Positions 7,749 through 18,337 of a stretch of 31,057 nucleotides of DNA are shown here, one piece after another (position 1 is the stretch's first letter; each line of letters begins with the position of its first letter). Below the pieces are notes generated by a model, which worked only from the letters and a program-made list of their open reading frames with translations, was not told the DNA's origin and searched no databases. A program made the position numbers and the translations under genes. The DNA comes from Chitinophagaceae bacterium UBA4407 (lineage in GTDB: Bacteria; Bacteroidota; Bacteroidia; Chitinophagales; Chitinophagaceae), in contig DGQT01000024.1 in NCBI GenBank assembly GCA_002390845.1, forward strand, positions 1 through 31,057, read 5' to 3'.

Positions 7749-10700
7749 TTATCTTATTAGAATTACTGTTCCTTTTTTGTAAACTTTTCCGCAGTTAGTG
7801 GTTGCCCGAATCTGGTACACATACGTTCCGGATTGCTGCGGCTCTCCTTTGTATGTGCCATCCCAGCCTTTTGCAGGATCGGTTGTTTGAAAGATAATAA
7901 AACCACGCCTGTCAAAAACCTTAAAATCGAAAGTCGGCACAACACCCCAGTATTTTATGCGGAATGTATCGTTTAATCTGTCAGCATTTGGTGTAAATGC
8001 AGTAGGCATAAAAAAGCCGTTATCTGCATTGGAGAAATCTGCTTTTACATACACAGAATCGTGCAGCGTGCATCCGGAGCTTGCGGTAACAAATACCGTA
8101 TAAAATTTTGAAGCTTTTGGCGTTGCAACCGGGTTGTGTATGTATGCATTGTTTAGCGTGGTATCGGGTACCCACCTGTAGTTGGCTCCGCCGGAAGCAT
8201 TAAGCTGGGTGTAGCCATAAATACAATCAATATCGTGATCTTTTGAAACGGTGATTTTTGGCCTTTCGGCAATTTTTATAAGCTTACTGGCGGTATCGGA
8301 ACAAACAGTTCCAAAACTGTTTACCCTATCTGCAATTAGCTGCACATTGTAGGTACCTGTGGCAGCATAATCATGACTGGCTAAGGGAGGTGAATAAAAT
8401 AAACTATTATCGCCCCAGTAAAGCCTGTTGATATTGCCTGTTTGTTTTGTGATGTTGATAAACACGGTTTTACCAAAGCATATAATGCCTGTTGTATCTT
8501 CAGTTAAATTAAATGCAGCTTCCGCAGGCGGATAAACAATTACCTGCTTTTGAACGGAACTTTTGCTGCAGCCGTTATCGAAATTTATTAATACGTGGAA
8601 GGTGCCTGTATCGTTGTACTGATGTGATACATTTACGATGTTACCCGGCAGTTGCTCACCGGTACCATCGCCATAATTCCAGTTACTTATTATTGCACCG
8701 GTTGTGTTGTTTACAAACTTTACAGTAAACGGCGCACAGCCCTCAAGTGTATTGCCGTAAGTACTTACCTGCGCTTTTATACTGTTGGGTGCAATTACTA
8801 TGGGCAGCGGCAAAGTGTCTGTTCCGCAGCCGTTTGCAGCCGCAAGCTTAACAATGAAGGTATCGAGTATGGAGGAGCTATAGAGGTGTGTAACAGAGGT
8901 ATCTTTAGTACTGGTAAAAGAATATCCATCTCCAAAATCCCAATAATAAGTAAGAGGGTTGCCCGCAGAAGTATTATCGAATTTTATGGTATAAGGAGAG
9001 CAGCCAAGGGTACTGTCGCTTGTGCCAAACCTTGCGACAGGAAGCGGCAACACCTTTATGTTTGCAAAAGCAGAATCTGTACTGCATTTGTTTTTGGCAA
9101 GCAATTTTACTTTGTAAGTTGTGTCCCTGCTTGATGAGCCTGAATTAAATGTTATTACATCCGGCTGTATGCTGTTACTGGTTTGACCGTTACCAAAATT
9201 CCAGGAAAAATCTACAGAACTATTGAGTATGCTGGACTTGTTATTAAACAGCAACCGCAGCGGTTCGCAGCCGGTTGTATCAGAAACCTTAAACGCGGCT
9301 TGAATACTGTCGCCAGTTGTAAAAATAACAGTAGCAGTTGTATCGGCTTTACAGCCATAAAGACTTGTTGCTATCAATTGAATGGTATCAGATTCACCGG
9401 CCGTATTCATTTTATAATCCAATGCAGTGGGCGAATTGGCGGTATAATAAAGCACACCATTTTTATACCAATTGTATGCGGCGTTTCTGTCCGGGTAACC
9501 GGTTACTTTAATTACTTCGTTTAAATTATAACCCGCACAATCGCTGTATCCGCCTGTTGGAGAAAATACGGCTTTCGCATTTTCCCTTACTGTTACTGTA
9601 ACAGTTGAGTCAGCAGAACAGCCGTTTAAAAGCGTACCGGTAACTGTGTATACAGTTGTAAAAGCAGGCTTTGATACAACTGTTGCGGCATTCGTATTAT
9701 CAAGATAAGCGGGTGGGTTCCAGGAATAACTGTCGGCACCATTGGCTAAAAGTGTTACACTATTACCGGTGCATACGGCAGCATTTTTTGGAGTGAGTAA
9801 AAGGGCCGGTGATTTTTTTACTACAACCTGAACTGTATCGGTACTGGAACATTGGTTTACAGTTGCAGTTAAATAATAAGTAAGCGTATCATTCTTATTA
9901 TTGGCATTGTATAATGTTACAGATGGCATTGCTACAGTTGAGTCGTTCAACCCTTTTGTGGGGTACCATTGGTAACTGTAACCTTCTGTATTTGCGCCAA
10001 TATTTACAGCCACACCGCTGCATGTAACCATATCGCCGCCTGCTTTTGCAACAGGTTTATCCACTACAGTTATTACTGAGGTTGCCGTGCTACTACAGCC
10101 ATTGCCAAGGGAACCTTTAACGGTATATGTTTGGGAAGCCGGTGGTGATGCAGTAACAATATTACCTGAGCTTGTATTCAAATATAAATCCGGCGACCAT
10201 GTATATGTTTCTGCACCCGAAGCTGTAATAATAATGCCATTGCCTTTACACAATGTTTCTTTTGGGTGATCTACTGAAACTATGGGTGAAGGTCTTACTA
10301 CTACAGTTACAATATCAGAATCCTTACAATTAATACCTCCTGAAACAGTGAGGTGATAAATGAGCGTATCATTTGTTGTACTATTGTTTATATGTGTAAT
10401 AAAAGGCTGTGCTATATCATAGGCACTCAACCCTGTGTGGGGAGACCAGTCGTAAATATAATTTTCCTTGTTGCGCCCAATGCTTTTTTTATCCCCGCTG
10501 CAGATAACCGTATCCGACCCGGCATCTGCAACAGGGTTGGCAATCACATCGAATGTGGTTGTGGCAGTTGTGGTGCCACAACTATTGGTAACGCTCAATT
10601 TTACCGTTTTGGTACCGGTTGAATTATAGGTTATATAACCGGGGTTTTTTATGTCCAAAGTATCGGGCGAACCACCTGTAAATTTCCATCCATATTTTAA

Positions 10701-12701
10701 TAGATCGCCTGAATAACAATCAGTAACTTTTTCGATAGAAGGTGCGATACTGTCGTTTACACAAATGGATTGAATGGACTTTAGGCTTACTGAAGGCGAA
10801 GCTTTAACGGTAACTGTGCCTGTTGCTTTTGCAACCGGGCAGGTAGCTGCTGCTTTTGCGGCAGCACTTAGCGTTATATTATACTTTCCTGCACCGGTAA
10901 ATTTTATAATTGCTGTATCGGTTTTATCACTGGTGCCTTGCAAAAAAGAATAGGTTGCAGATGCGGAACAGTTTAATGAGTCGGAAGGCACCACGCTCCA
11001 GATATAATTATTTCCTGCACAGGAACTTTGTGGGGTTGCATTAAATTTTACTATTGAGGTATCGCAGCTTTCGGTCGCAGAGAATTGTATATTAGCAATG
11101 GGGGCGTCCCGAACGCAAACATTTATCTCAATACTATCAATAAAATTAGTGCATGTGCTTTTATTTGATAAGTAGAATTTTATTTTATAATTATTTGCCT
11201 GAAAAAACTTCAAACTTAAATTATTAGTTCCCGCAGTCCATTGTTGCCAGTTTTCGGAATTTCCATTAACTGATCCTGTAGCGGTTCCATTTACAATTGT
11301 AAAACCTGATGAAGGTTGTACACTCCAGGCAACAATAGAAGGGTTTGAACAAGTTCCATCATTAGCAACAACATCACCTGTTTCAGATATATTCGTAATG
11401 GTAAAAATGGAATTTATACAAGCCACTGAATCGGCACTTATTTTGGCTTTAGGTTTTCCTGTAACATGAATTCTCGGAGCAGGTGACGGCACAGAATCAC
11501 AAGCATTTTTTATCCATAGAGTAGCAGTAAAAGCATTTTGATAACCATCAGTTGAGGTGCCACATGAAGTGCTATTAAAAGTGTGTGTAATGCTTTCAAT
11601 TGCATTATAAAAAACCTGTTCAGGGGAGCCATCATTTACACTAAAAACATAAACAGTTCCAGGAGGATTTTCTGAAACGCCACTCACTGCAAATTTTACT
11701 GTTGCACCTTCACAGTAATCGGTATTAGACGGACGTACCAAACCTCCGCCAGGAGTAGAACCCAAATAAACATTAAATTTTTGCGTTGCTGAACAACCTG
11801 AAGAACTTTCAACTGTAAGTGTGATAATAGTATTTCCTGTATTAAAAATATGCTGGATAGTATCTCCTTTTTTCCACGAAGCCTTGAGTGTTCTTGCACC
11901 CGTTCCATCTCCCCAATCAATTGTATAACTTGTGTCTACATCATATGTTGATGAGTTGTTTTTAAAAATAAAGGTGTACGAAGGTAAAGTAACACAGTGT
12001 CTAAAAGTAGGATAGCCATTGTAAATAACAAATTCTGAGTTAGCAGGATCATTAATCAGATTCGCATCCGGAATATTTTTAACAGTAACTTTTTGAGAAG
12101 GGGATTGATTGTAACATCCGTTGTTGTCTGTTACAGTAAGGTAAGGATAGAAGTCGCTATTACCGTTAGAATTTATGGCAGTAGTATAAGCATGATAAAT
12201 TGGGTTACCCGTTCCAATTGTGTTGCCATTAAAAGTCCATAAATATGAAAGGCCATTGCCTGAAGAAGTTTTGCCGTCAAACTTAATAGAATCACTGCCG
12301 CATTCAATTGTATTTGGTGTATAATCAAATTTTGCGGCAGGCAGAGGATTCGATTCCTTTACAACAACAGTTATTGTTATAGAAGCATTACTCCCATTGC
12401 TGAAATAAACGGTTTGCGTTGTTTTAAAAGCACTGCTTTCAGTTGGATACAACACAGGTGCAGGATTAATTGCAGTGGTTGTAAAAACTTTACCGGTATC
12501 AAATGACCAGTTTATCGAAGAATAATTACTTGCAGTATTCTTATAAGTAACTGTTCCATTCTTACACACATGCAGTACATCACCGTTTTTTACGGTGTAA
12601 GTGTTTACACCAATAGTGGCGGTAAACCCTGCCTTTTGGGCAAAAGAAGATAAAATATTAAATAAGGAAAAAAATAGTAAGGCGTGTTTTAGGTACTGCA
12701 T
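7749..12701 (-). CDS. Giant PKD/Ig-repeat surface protein with T9SS type B (gliding-type) C-terminal domain
   Basis: The start is taken at 12701 (1650 residues), where MQYLKHALLFFSLFNILSSF-AQ forms a clean signal peptide. An in-frame ATG 75 nt upstream would put a second hydrophobic run in front and is less likely. The body is a long chain of PKD and Ig-like modules with typical motifs: YLWTFNG, DWGDGTG, FSWNFGNGQ, YYWDFGDGYSF, NWNYGDGTG, and several repeats of the SVTLLANGADSYSWNP type. The last roughly 90 residues (FFMPTAFTPNADRLNDTF to GTYVYQIRATTNCG to GTVILIR) are the gliding-motility-associated C-terminal domain that directs export by the type IX system. It is probably a surface adhesin or matrix protein; the ligand is unknown. 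It is transcribed in the same direction as the exported-protein genes upstream, after a 246-nt gap. Confidence 0.93.
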   Translation of the reverse strand: MQYLKHALLFFSLFNILSSFAQKAGFTATIGVNTYTVKNGDVLHVCKNGTVTYKNTASNYSSINWSFDTGKVFTTTAINPAPVLYPTESSAFKTTQTVYFSNGSNASITITVVVKESNPLPAAKFDYTPNTIECGSDSIKFDGKTSSGNGLSYLWTFNGNTIGTGNPIYHAYTTAINSNGNSDFYPYLTVTDNNGCYNQSPSQKVTVKNIPDANLINDPANSEFVIYNGYPTFRHCVTLPSYTFIFKNNSSTYDVDTSYTIDWGDGTGARTLKASWKKGDTIQHIFNTGNTIITLTVESSSGCSATQKFNVYLGSTPGGGLVRPSNTDYCEGATVKFAVSGVSENPPGTVYVFSVNDGSPEQVFYNAIESITHTFNSTSCGTSTDGYQNAFTATLWIKNACDSVPSPAPRIHVTGKPKAKISADSVACINSIFTITNISETGDVVANDGTCSNPSIVAWSVQPSSGFTIVNGTATGSVNGNSENWQQWTAGTNNLSLKFFQANNYKIKFYLSNKSTCTNFIDSIEINVCVRDAPIANIQFSATESCDTSIVKFNATPQSSCAGNNYIWSVVPSDSLNCSASATYSFLQGTSDKTDTAIIKFTGAGKYNITLSAAAKAAATCPVAKATGTVTVKASPSVSLKSIQSICVNDSIAPSIEKVTDCYSGDLLKYGWKFTGGSPDTLDIKNPGYITYNSTGTKTVKLSVTNSCGTTTATTTFDVIANPVADAGSDTVICSGDKKSIGRNKENYIYDWSPHTGLSAYDIAQPFITHINNSTTNDTLIYHLTVSGGINCKDSDIVTVVVRPSPIVSVDHPKETLCKGNGIIITASGAETYTWSPDLYLNTSSGNIVTASPPASQTYTVKGSLGNGCSSTATSVITVVDKPVAKAGGDMVTCSGVAVNIGANTEGYSYQWYPTKGLNDSTVAMPSVTLYNANNKNDTLTYYLTATVNQCSSTDTVQVVVKKSPALLLTPKNAAVCTGNSVTLLANGADSYSWNPPAYLDNTNAATVVSKPAFTTVYTVTGTLLNGCSADSTVTVTVRENAKAVFSPTGGYSDCAGYNLNEVIKVTGYPDRNAAYNWYKNGVLYYTANSPTALDYKMNTAGESDTIQLIATSLYGCKADTTATVIFTTGDSIQAAFKVSDTTGCEPLRLLFNNKSSILNSSVDFSWNFGNGQTSNSIQPDVITFNSGSSSRDTTYKVKLLAKNKCSTDSAFANIKVLPLPVARFGTSDSTLGCSPYTIKFDNTSAGNPLTYYWDFGDGYSFTSTKDTSVTHLYSSSILDTFIVKLAAANGCGTDTLPLPIVIAPNSIKAQVSTYGNTLEGCAPFTVKFVNNTTGAIISNWNYGDGTGEQLPGNIVNVSHQYNDTGTFHVLINFDNGCSKSSVQKQVIVYPPAEAAFNLTEDTTGIICFGKTVFINITKQTGNINRLYWGDNSLFYSPPLASHDYAATGTYNVQLIADRVNSFGTVCSDTASKLIKIAERPKITVSKDHDIDCIYGYTQLNASGGANYRWVPDTTLNNAYIHNPVATPKASKFYTVFVTASSGCTLHDSVYVKADFSNADNGFFMPTAFTPNADRLNDTFRIKYWGVVPTFDFKVFDRRGFIIFQTTDPAKGWDGTYKGEPQQSGTYVYQIRATTNCGKVYKKGTVILIR

Positions 12702-12947
12702 ATTTTTCAACAGGGTAAAGATTGAGCCGAAAACCAAAAAAAGCTTTTCTTGTAATCCAGTATTTGCAAAATACAAAATAGATTGGTAAAAATTACAAGT
12801 TTTCTAAATTTATTAAGCCTTTGAAAAAAAATAATATAAGGCAATTTTAAAGGGTATAAATGTTATCAATATTGCTACCAATAATAAGCATGGCTTTTTC
12901 TGTTGCACCCTGCCATCTAAAGTAAAGCTTCATTTATCCATCTATTT

Positions 12948-13439
12948 TTAATGTACCGATTTCCAGTCTTTAATAAAAGATTCGATCATCGGCCTAAGTT
13001 TGGCCCATATACCTGCTGTTTTTGATGAACCATGCAGATTAACATCATTATACAATTTTTGATAGGTAATATATTCAGTGCCATTTATAGTTTCAAATAC
13101 TCTTAGTTCTACAAAATATGAGTACGCAATTTCATGCTCGTTACAATTATTCCAATATTCATCATAGCCATTATCACCAATATCAACTTTTATTAATGGA
13201 CGCGAACTGGAGCTGTTAACCCAATAATTAGTTATTGATGCATTATTTAATTCCGTTTGCACATAGTTTTTAACGGTTTCTGATGTAAGCGGTGTTGTAA
13301 TTATGGTTATTGGAAATTCAACACCTACGTTAACGCCTAAGTTTACACTTGTATACTTTGCCAGGTTTTTTGCAGGTAATTGCGCCTGTGAGGTAAGGGT
13401 ACACAAGCATACCAGGTAAATTATTAATTGCTTTTTCAT
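12948..13439 (-). CDS. Small secreted protein of unknown function
   Basis: This 163-residue protein has a clear signal peptide (MKKQLIIYLVCLCTLTSQAQ). The mature part has no family that I recognise. It contains two Cys at most, a Ser-rich patch (NSSSSRP), an acidic Gly/Tyr/Asn segment (DIGDNGYDEYWNNCNEHE) and an amphipathic C-terminal helix (IWAKLRPMIESFIKDW). The last part resembles the end of small lipoprotein-like or periplasmic subunits in which a C-terminal helix follows a beta-sheet. It begins 24 nt after the end of the broken T9SS gene and is probably in the same transcription unit, so its expression may be affected by the upstream stops. Confidence 0.8.
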   Translation of the reverse strand: MKKQLIIYLVCLCTLTSQAQLPAKNLAKYTSVNLGVNVGVEFPITIITTPLTSETVKNYVQTELNNASITNYWVNSSSSRPLIKVDIGDNGYDEYWNNCNEHEIAYSYFVELRVFETINGTEYITYQKLYNDVNLHGSSKTAGIWAKLRPMIESFIKDWKSVH

Positions 13440-13463
13440 TTTTTTTGGTTTATAATTAGAATC

Positions 13464-16233
13464 TTATTGCTTTATAAATTTCATCAACTGCTGCTGCTCA
13501 TTTGTATTTATGCGCAGCAAATAAGTGCCACTAACTAACCCCGCAACTGGCATCGTTATTTTATTGTTACCACTTTGCAGTTGGGTAGTTAACTGCTTTA
13601 CCATTTTACCATCTGTGCTGGTAATAGTAATGCCGGCCTTGACTGCTATTGCGCTGTTGAACTCTATGGCTAATTTGTCTTTTACAGGGTTGGGGTAAAT
13701 ACGGGCAGCAATGTTGTTGTTACTAAAGTTAATGCTGCGTATTTCGCTGTAGGTACTGCTGCCATCTTTATCCGTAATTAAAAGGCGGTAATAGTTTGTG
13801 CCTTGCATTGGCAGGTTATCTGTAAAACTGTAATTATTGTTGCTGCCTTTTGCGGATACTATAACAATAGTAGTAAAATCACTGCTATTTGAGCTACGCT
13901 GTATGGTGAAGGATTTGGTATTGATTTCGGTAGTGGTTTGTCAGTTGAGTAAAGTAGTTTTATTGTTGATACTTGCTAAAAAAGTCCTGAGAGTAATTGG
14001 CAGAATATCATTAGCAGTTATATTTATTTTATTGCTACTTACATTTTGATTAGCTACACAACTTTCACTACTGGTAAGCATCACCCAAATTGTATCTTTA
14101 CTGGTTAAAGTACTATCAATATATATATAGGGCTATTTTCACCAACGTTATTATTATTTTTCTTCCATTGATAAACAGGTGAATCACCGGCATTAGTTGG
14201 AGTTGCAGTAAATGTAATTCTTGCACCACTATTAATTGCGTTATTGGTGCAAGTGGATAAAACAAAGTTTACAGTAGGTACCCATGAATTATAATCGTTC
14301 CTGATATCTGAGCTAGTGGTGCTATGATAGGAATCGACACTTAGAAAATCGCGATATGATTTTGCAATTCCTATTGTTGCAGTGCCCCCGCTAATTGCCG
14401 ATTGATAGCTATAGGCAAATTGAATTTTATTCGTTCCTTCAAAAAGCCATACTTGAAATGATCGGTCGTAAGTTTGAAAATTGCTAGTATTCAGCCTTAC
14501 ATTCCACTCAATGATCAATTTTCTAGAGCCCGATATTCCTGACACTTTATAACGTACACTCCCGTTAGTACCGGTATTCAAATCATCCCACCAAGGCATT
14601 ATGCAATTATTGGGAAACGATGAACTATTTACAGAAGTTGCAGAAATTCTTTGATCACCTAAGCCAATTATTCCATTACTGCTAACCGAAAATTGACTAA
14701 AATTTGTTCCGCAAAAACTAAAGCTAAATGGCAGATTTAGTATTTCGGTTGATGTATCATTTACATTTGCTCCAAACAATAGACTCGACCCTGAAGAAAT
14801 GTCTTCTATAGCTCCGTTATACGAACTTAATAGATAATTTGAGCAATTACTATTTAAGCAGATTAAAGGATTCGAATTAACCCAAACTGTTGAGACCCAT
14901 TCTTCTTGTTTTAATTTTACTATCCAATAATCTGTAAAAAGAACGCCTCTATTAGCTTCTGTCTTATCTCCACCAATGCCTGAATAAGAATATCCGCCAA
15001 GCATATATCCCCTGTCTTTGCATTGTTTAATATCAAACAATCTATCTTCATCTTTACCACCAATAGCTTTATCCCATTGAAAAAAGCCACTTGCATCCAG
15101 TTTTATTACCCAATAGTCTATATCTCCCTTATTTGATTCCGATTTGTCACCGGTTATACCAGAGTTTGAATAACCTCCTAAAATAAAACCGCCATCTTTT
15201 GTCTGTTGCAACGAATTTAACTTATCATCAATAGAGCCGCCAAAACGCTTGTATCATTGTTTGATTCCAATTGTGTCAATTTTTAAAACCCAGTAATCAT
15301 TTGAACCTCGCGATCCTTCACTTTTGTCACCACTTACATTACTGGCAGAATACCCACCAAGTACATAACCACCATCAGTGGTTTGTTCAAGAGCATTAAG
15401 CTGATCAATGTCCGAGCCCCCATAACGTTTATCCCATTGTTTTGCACCATTAATATCGATCTTTACCACCCAGTAGTCCACATTTCCCCGATTGTTTTCA
15501 GTTTTGTCACCGCCAATGCCAGAGTACGAATACCCACCCAAAATATAGCCATGGTCAGAAGTTTGCTGAAGCGAGTTAAAATTATCAATACTACTACCAC
15601 CAAACCTTTTATCCCACTGCTTAACCCCATTTGAATCAATTTTTACAACCCAATAGTCAGATGTACCCCGGCTATCTTCTGTTTTATCTCCACCGATTCC
15701 AGAATCAGAAGCCCTTCCTAGAACATAACCCCCATCAACAGTTAGCTGAAGTGAGTACAAAAAATCAACACCGGAACCGCCAAAACATCTATCCCATTGT
15801 TTATTTTCATTTTTATCAATTTTTATTACCCACATATCACTACTACCCCGACTTGCTTCAGTCTTATCACCACTAATACCAGAATAAGAATACCCCCCAA
15901 TATATACCCCCCATCATTTGTTTGCTGGAGTGATCGAAGGAAATCTTAACCACTTCCACCAAATGTTTTGTCCCATTGCTTTACTCCACTAGAATCAACC
16001 TTCACAATCCAATAGTCATAATACCCCCTATAATTTTCAGATTTATCACCAGAGATTCCCGAAGTAGAAAACCCTCCCAAAATATAGCCTCCATCTGAAG
16101 TTTGCTGCAAACTATACAAATCTTCAACACCGTTACCCCCGAATGCTTTATCCCATTCTTTAGTGGGTGGCTGCACTTGCGCAAACACATTTAATTGAAG
16201 TAATGATAAGAAAATGGCAATAATTACTTTCAT
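13464..16233 (-). pseudogene. Broken T9SS type A protein with seven-repeat beta-propeller-like domain
   Basis: Read across the lesions this is one gene. It starts with a signal peptide (MKVIIAIFLSLLQLNVFAQ). Seven tandem repeats of about 60 residues follow, each close to WDKxFGG..D.L.SLQQTSDGGYILGG.SxSGI.GDK(S/T)E..RG..DYW.VKID..G.KQ. Seven copies suggest a seven-bladed propeller. Next come a beta-rich segment, an Ig-like segment, and a type A sorting domain (IYPNPVKDKL to GTYLLRINTNEQQQLMKFI). Lesions, in gene order, are: an in-frame TAA at 15948-15946; one base missing from a G-run at 15892-15897 (six where seven are needed); TGA replacing the expected Trp at 15256-15254; two extra bases in a TA-repeat near 14119-14130; and TGA replacing the expected Trp of LLNWQTTTE at 13943-13941. 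Five lesions next to intact neighbours point to true decay, though read errors cannot be excluded. Confidence 0.88.
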
Positions 16234-16256
16234 AATTTTTATTTTAATTTAAAAAA

Positions 16257-17357
16257 TCATTGATCTGACTTATATACAGTAACCGACCCCGTTGCATTAC
16301 AAACACCACAATCTACCCAAACCCCATCAGCGTATACTTTACCTTTACCACTACAGTTTTTACATTCTTCAAAGTGGTTGTATTTTAAGTTGGGATCTCT
16401 TTTTACAGGGTTAAAAACTAACAACAACCCTAATTCTAGAAGGCGTTGGCCAAACGAAGATTTTACCTGGCTGCTTTTTTGCGGCGGTATATATGTTGAG
16501 TTAACATAATTCACATAATTGCGCCACAAAGTTCCATAATCCCCGAATCTATGGTATCGAGACTTTTTTACTATATACAATTCCTGCTTACCATCATTTA
16601 GTATTACTGCGTATTCGGATAGTAGGTATTTATATTCTGCTGTATAATCAATATTCTCTTCGGTAAATTTTAAAACCTCTTTTCCATTATCACCAGAGAA
16701 AAAATCGCATTTATAGATTGTCATGGAGTCATAAAATACCGAATTTGTATTTTTTGAAGCTTTGTAAGCAATGCAGGAAGCAGGCCCATTTCCATAAAAA
16801 TCGTAGTGCATATTATCAAAAAAAACAACTTCGCCTGTTAGTATAGTTCGTATGCATTTTAAAGACCACTGGTTTTGTAAAGTATGGTCTGAATACGGAA
16901 CTACAGTTTCATATTTGGCTTCAAAACGATCATTGAGTTTATAGCAATAGTATTTAATACTGTCTTTTGCCACAATATTGTTTATTACTAAACTGTCTTT
17001 CCACAATGATTCTTTTATTGTTCCATTAATGGATTGTGTTTTGTTACTGAATAGAACTGAAAGGTTATTTTCATTGGTTTGTAGAATATCATATTTATAT
17101 ACATCAGCAGTTTTTTCGTTTGTACCATCTGCCAATTTTACTATTACAATTCCATTGGCATTAAACTCATAGCTCATATGTCTAAAGTCATTAAACAAAA
17201 GACCATTTTTAACAATTTTATATACCACCCACACGCCATACAACCCATTTTTAGGCGACACATGAGATTCGGCAATTGTTTTACTTTCTTGCCCAAAAGA
17301 TATTAGAGAAAACAAAAGCCATATTAAAAAAAGCAATGCTTTACGTAGTATTATCAT
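16257..17357 (-). CDS. Exported hypothetical protein with C-terminal DnaJ-type zinc finger
   Basis: This 366-residue protein begins with a signal peptide (ALLFLIWLLFSLISFGQ). The body is beta-rich and repeats a pattern around NGxxxVWVVYKIV...M(S/H)Y(E/D)F..NG, once near residue 50 and again near residue 185 (HYDFYGNGPAS), which suggests an internal duplication. The last 36 residues hold CKNCSGKGKVYADG and CGVCNATGSVTVY, a CxxCxGxG plus CxxCxxxG pair like one half of the DnaJ cysteine-rich zinc domain. A zinc finger of this kind on an exported protein is uncommon. It lies 23 nt before the broken T9SS gene and is probably co-transcribed with it. The function is unknown. Confidence 0.82.
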   Translation of the reverse strand: MIILRKALLFLIWLLFSLISFGQESKTIAESHVSPKNGLYGVWVVYKIVKNGLLFNDFRHMSYEFNANGIVIVKLADGTNEKTADVYKYDILQTNENNLSVLFSNKTQSINGTIKESLWKDSLVINNIVAKDSIKYYCYKLNDRFEAKYETVVPYSDHTLQNQWSLKCIRTILTGEVVFFDNMHYDFYGNGPASCIAYKASKNTNSVFYDSMTIYKCDFFSGDNGKEVLKFTEENIDYTAEYKYLLSEYAVILNDGKQELYIVKKSRYHRFGDYGTLWRNYVNYVNSTYIPPQKSSQVKSSFGQRLLELGLLLVFNPVKRDPNLKYNHFEECKNCSGKGKVYADGVWVDCGVCNATGSVTVYKSDQ

Positions 17358-17472
17358 ATAAATAAGAGTTTGATATATTTTAAATATTATAATTACGATC
17401 TTTCGAAAAGGTCATTTTAAATCCTGGCAGTAAATACTTATATATCTAATGTGCCCAGTTTACTTCCCCCAA

Positions 17473-17534
17473 GTACAAGTGTGCGACGCAACCGCCGATG
17501 CCATAAAAACCCCCTAAGCTTGGTACCCTTTTTC
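17473..17534 (+). repeat. 58-nt dispersed element, copy G
   Basis: It has the exact 19-nt head GTACAAGTGTGCGACGCAA, then CCGATGCCATAAAAA, then AAGCTTGGTACCC and a T-run. It lies 34 nt from the stop of the DUF4469 gene. No inverted partner was found nearby. Confidence 0.88.
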
Positions 17535-17568
17535 TTTTATAACTTATTGGTTTACAGCATAGCATTTT

Positions 17569-18267
17569 TTATGCTACGGTAATTAACTGGTCGTACGCAT
17601 CGCTGCGGATGGTGGCGGCATTGGTGTAGGCCCGTCTTACTTCCAACCGGTATGTACCTGCCACCAGGGCGGCGGGTATGCTGAACATGAGCTTGCCCTC
17701 TGTACGCTGTGCTATTTCGGTGGCTTTTGTTTCGGCATTGGTGGCAGTGTTTATAAAGAAAATACCTTCGGCTGCATTGGCCGGGTTAAACTTTAGTTCG
17801 CTGCCTGATATGGTGCCGATACCACCGGGGCTTGCCTGTGTGGAGGTACTGGTACGTATATCAGCAAAGTCGATAATATCCGGACTTATAACACTGCCAT
17901 CCGTTTTTTCTACCCTGGACTGGCTCACTTTTGTACTTAACTGCAACCTTGCACTTACACTGGCCCGCAGGGTATGGCGGCTGCTATCGTAACTGTCGCT
18001 TACATTGGTAAATACACCTTGTATGCTGGGGCGCAGGTTTACCAGGTCGGTATTTATGTGGTTGCCTTCGGCTACTGCGTCGCTCATTTCTTCAAATGCA
18101 AGCAGCAACACGGCGGTAGCATCGGCTTCTGTTACGGTGGTGCCGCGTTTTAGTACACGTTTAATAATGTCGTTAATAGTTAGAATGGCCGTGGGCAGTA
18201 CACGGGCCATTTGATCGTTTGGATCTGGTGTAATGGGATTTGGCTGCAGGTAATACTTGATTGGCAT
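17569..18267 (-). CDS. HU-like DNA-binding/DUF4469 domain protein
   Basis: This 232-residue protein begins MPIKYYLQPNPITPDPNDQM, the typical opening of a Bacteroidota family that combines an N-terminal HU-like (IHF-like) DNA-binding fold (about residues 1-120) with a C-terminal Ig-like DUF4469 domain (about residues 125-232, ending GTYRLEVRRAYTNAATIRSD and a short hydrophobic strand). No signal peptide is visible. Family knowledge: related proteins are abundant in Bacteroides and their role is not settled; DNA binding is inferred from the fold only. The gene is visibly richer in G+C than its neighbours, which fits higher expression or later acquisition. It stands alone, about 94 nt from the csgG-like gene upstream. 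Confidence 0.85.
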   Translation of the reverse strand: MPIKYYLQPNPITPDPNDQMARVLPTAILTINDIIKRVLKRGTTVTEADATAVLLLAFEEMSDAVAEGNHINTDLVNLRPSIQGVFTNVSDSYDSSRHTLRASVSARLQLSTKVSQSRVEKTDGSVISPDIIDFADIRTSTSTQASPGGIGTISGSELKFNPANAAEGIFFINTATNAETKATEIAQRTEGKLMFSIPAALVAGTYRLEVRRAYTNAATIRSDAYDQLITVA

Positions 18268-18337
18268 GGTGTTTAAATTTTAAGTTTTTTAAAAATATTT
18301 TGAGTGAAAAAAGGGGGTTATTTACAATTAAAACATA

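Noticed and set aside
8652..9134. 160-codon plus-strand open frame
   Set aside because: It is antisense inside the PKD gene, where repeated codon patterns keep the opposite frame open.
13941..15256. TGA read as tryptophan (alternative code) because two TGA codons sit at conserved Trp positions
   Set aside because: Other genes use TGG for Trp, and TGA terminates genes such as the sigma factor and nosD; a TAA and two frameshifts in the same gene point to decay.
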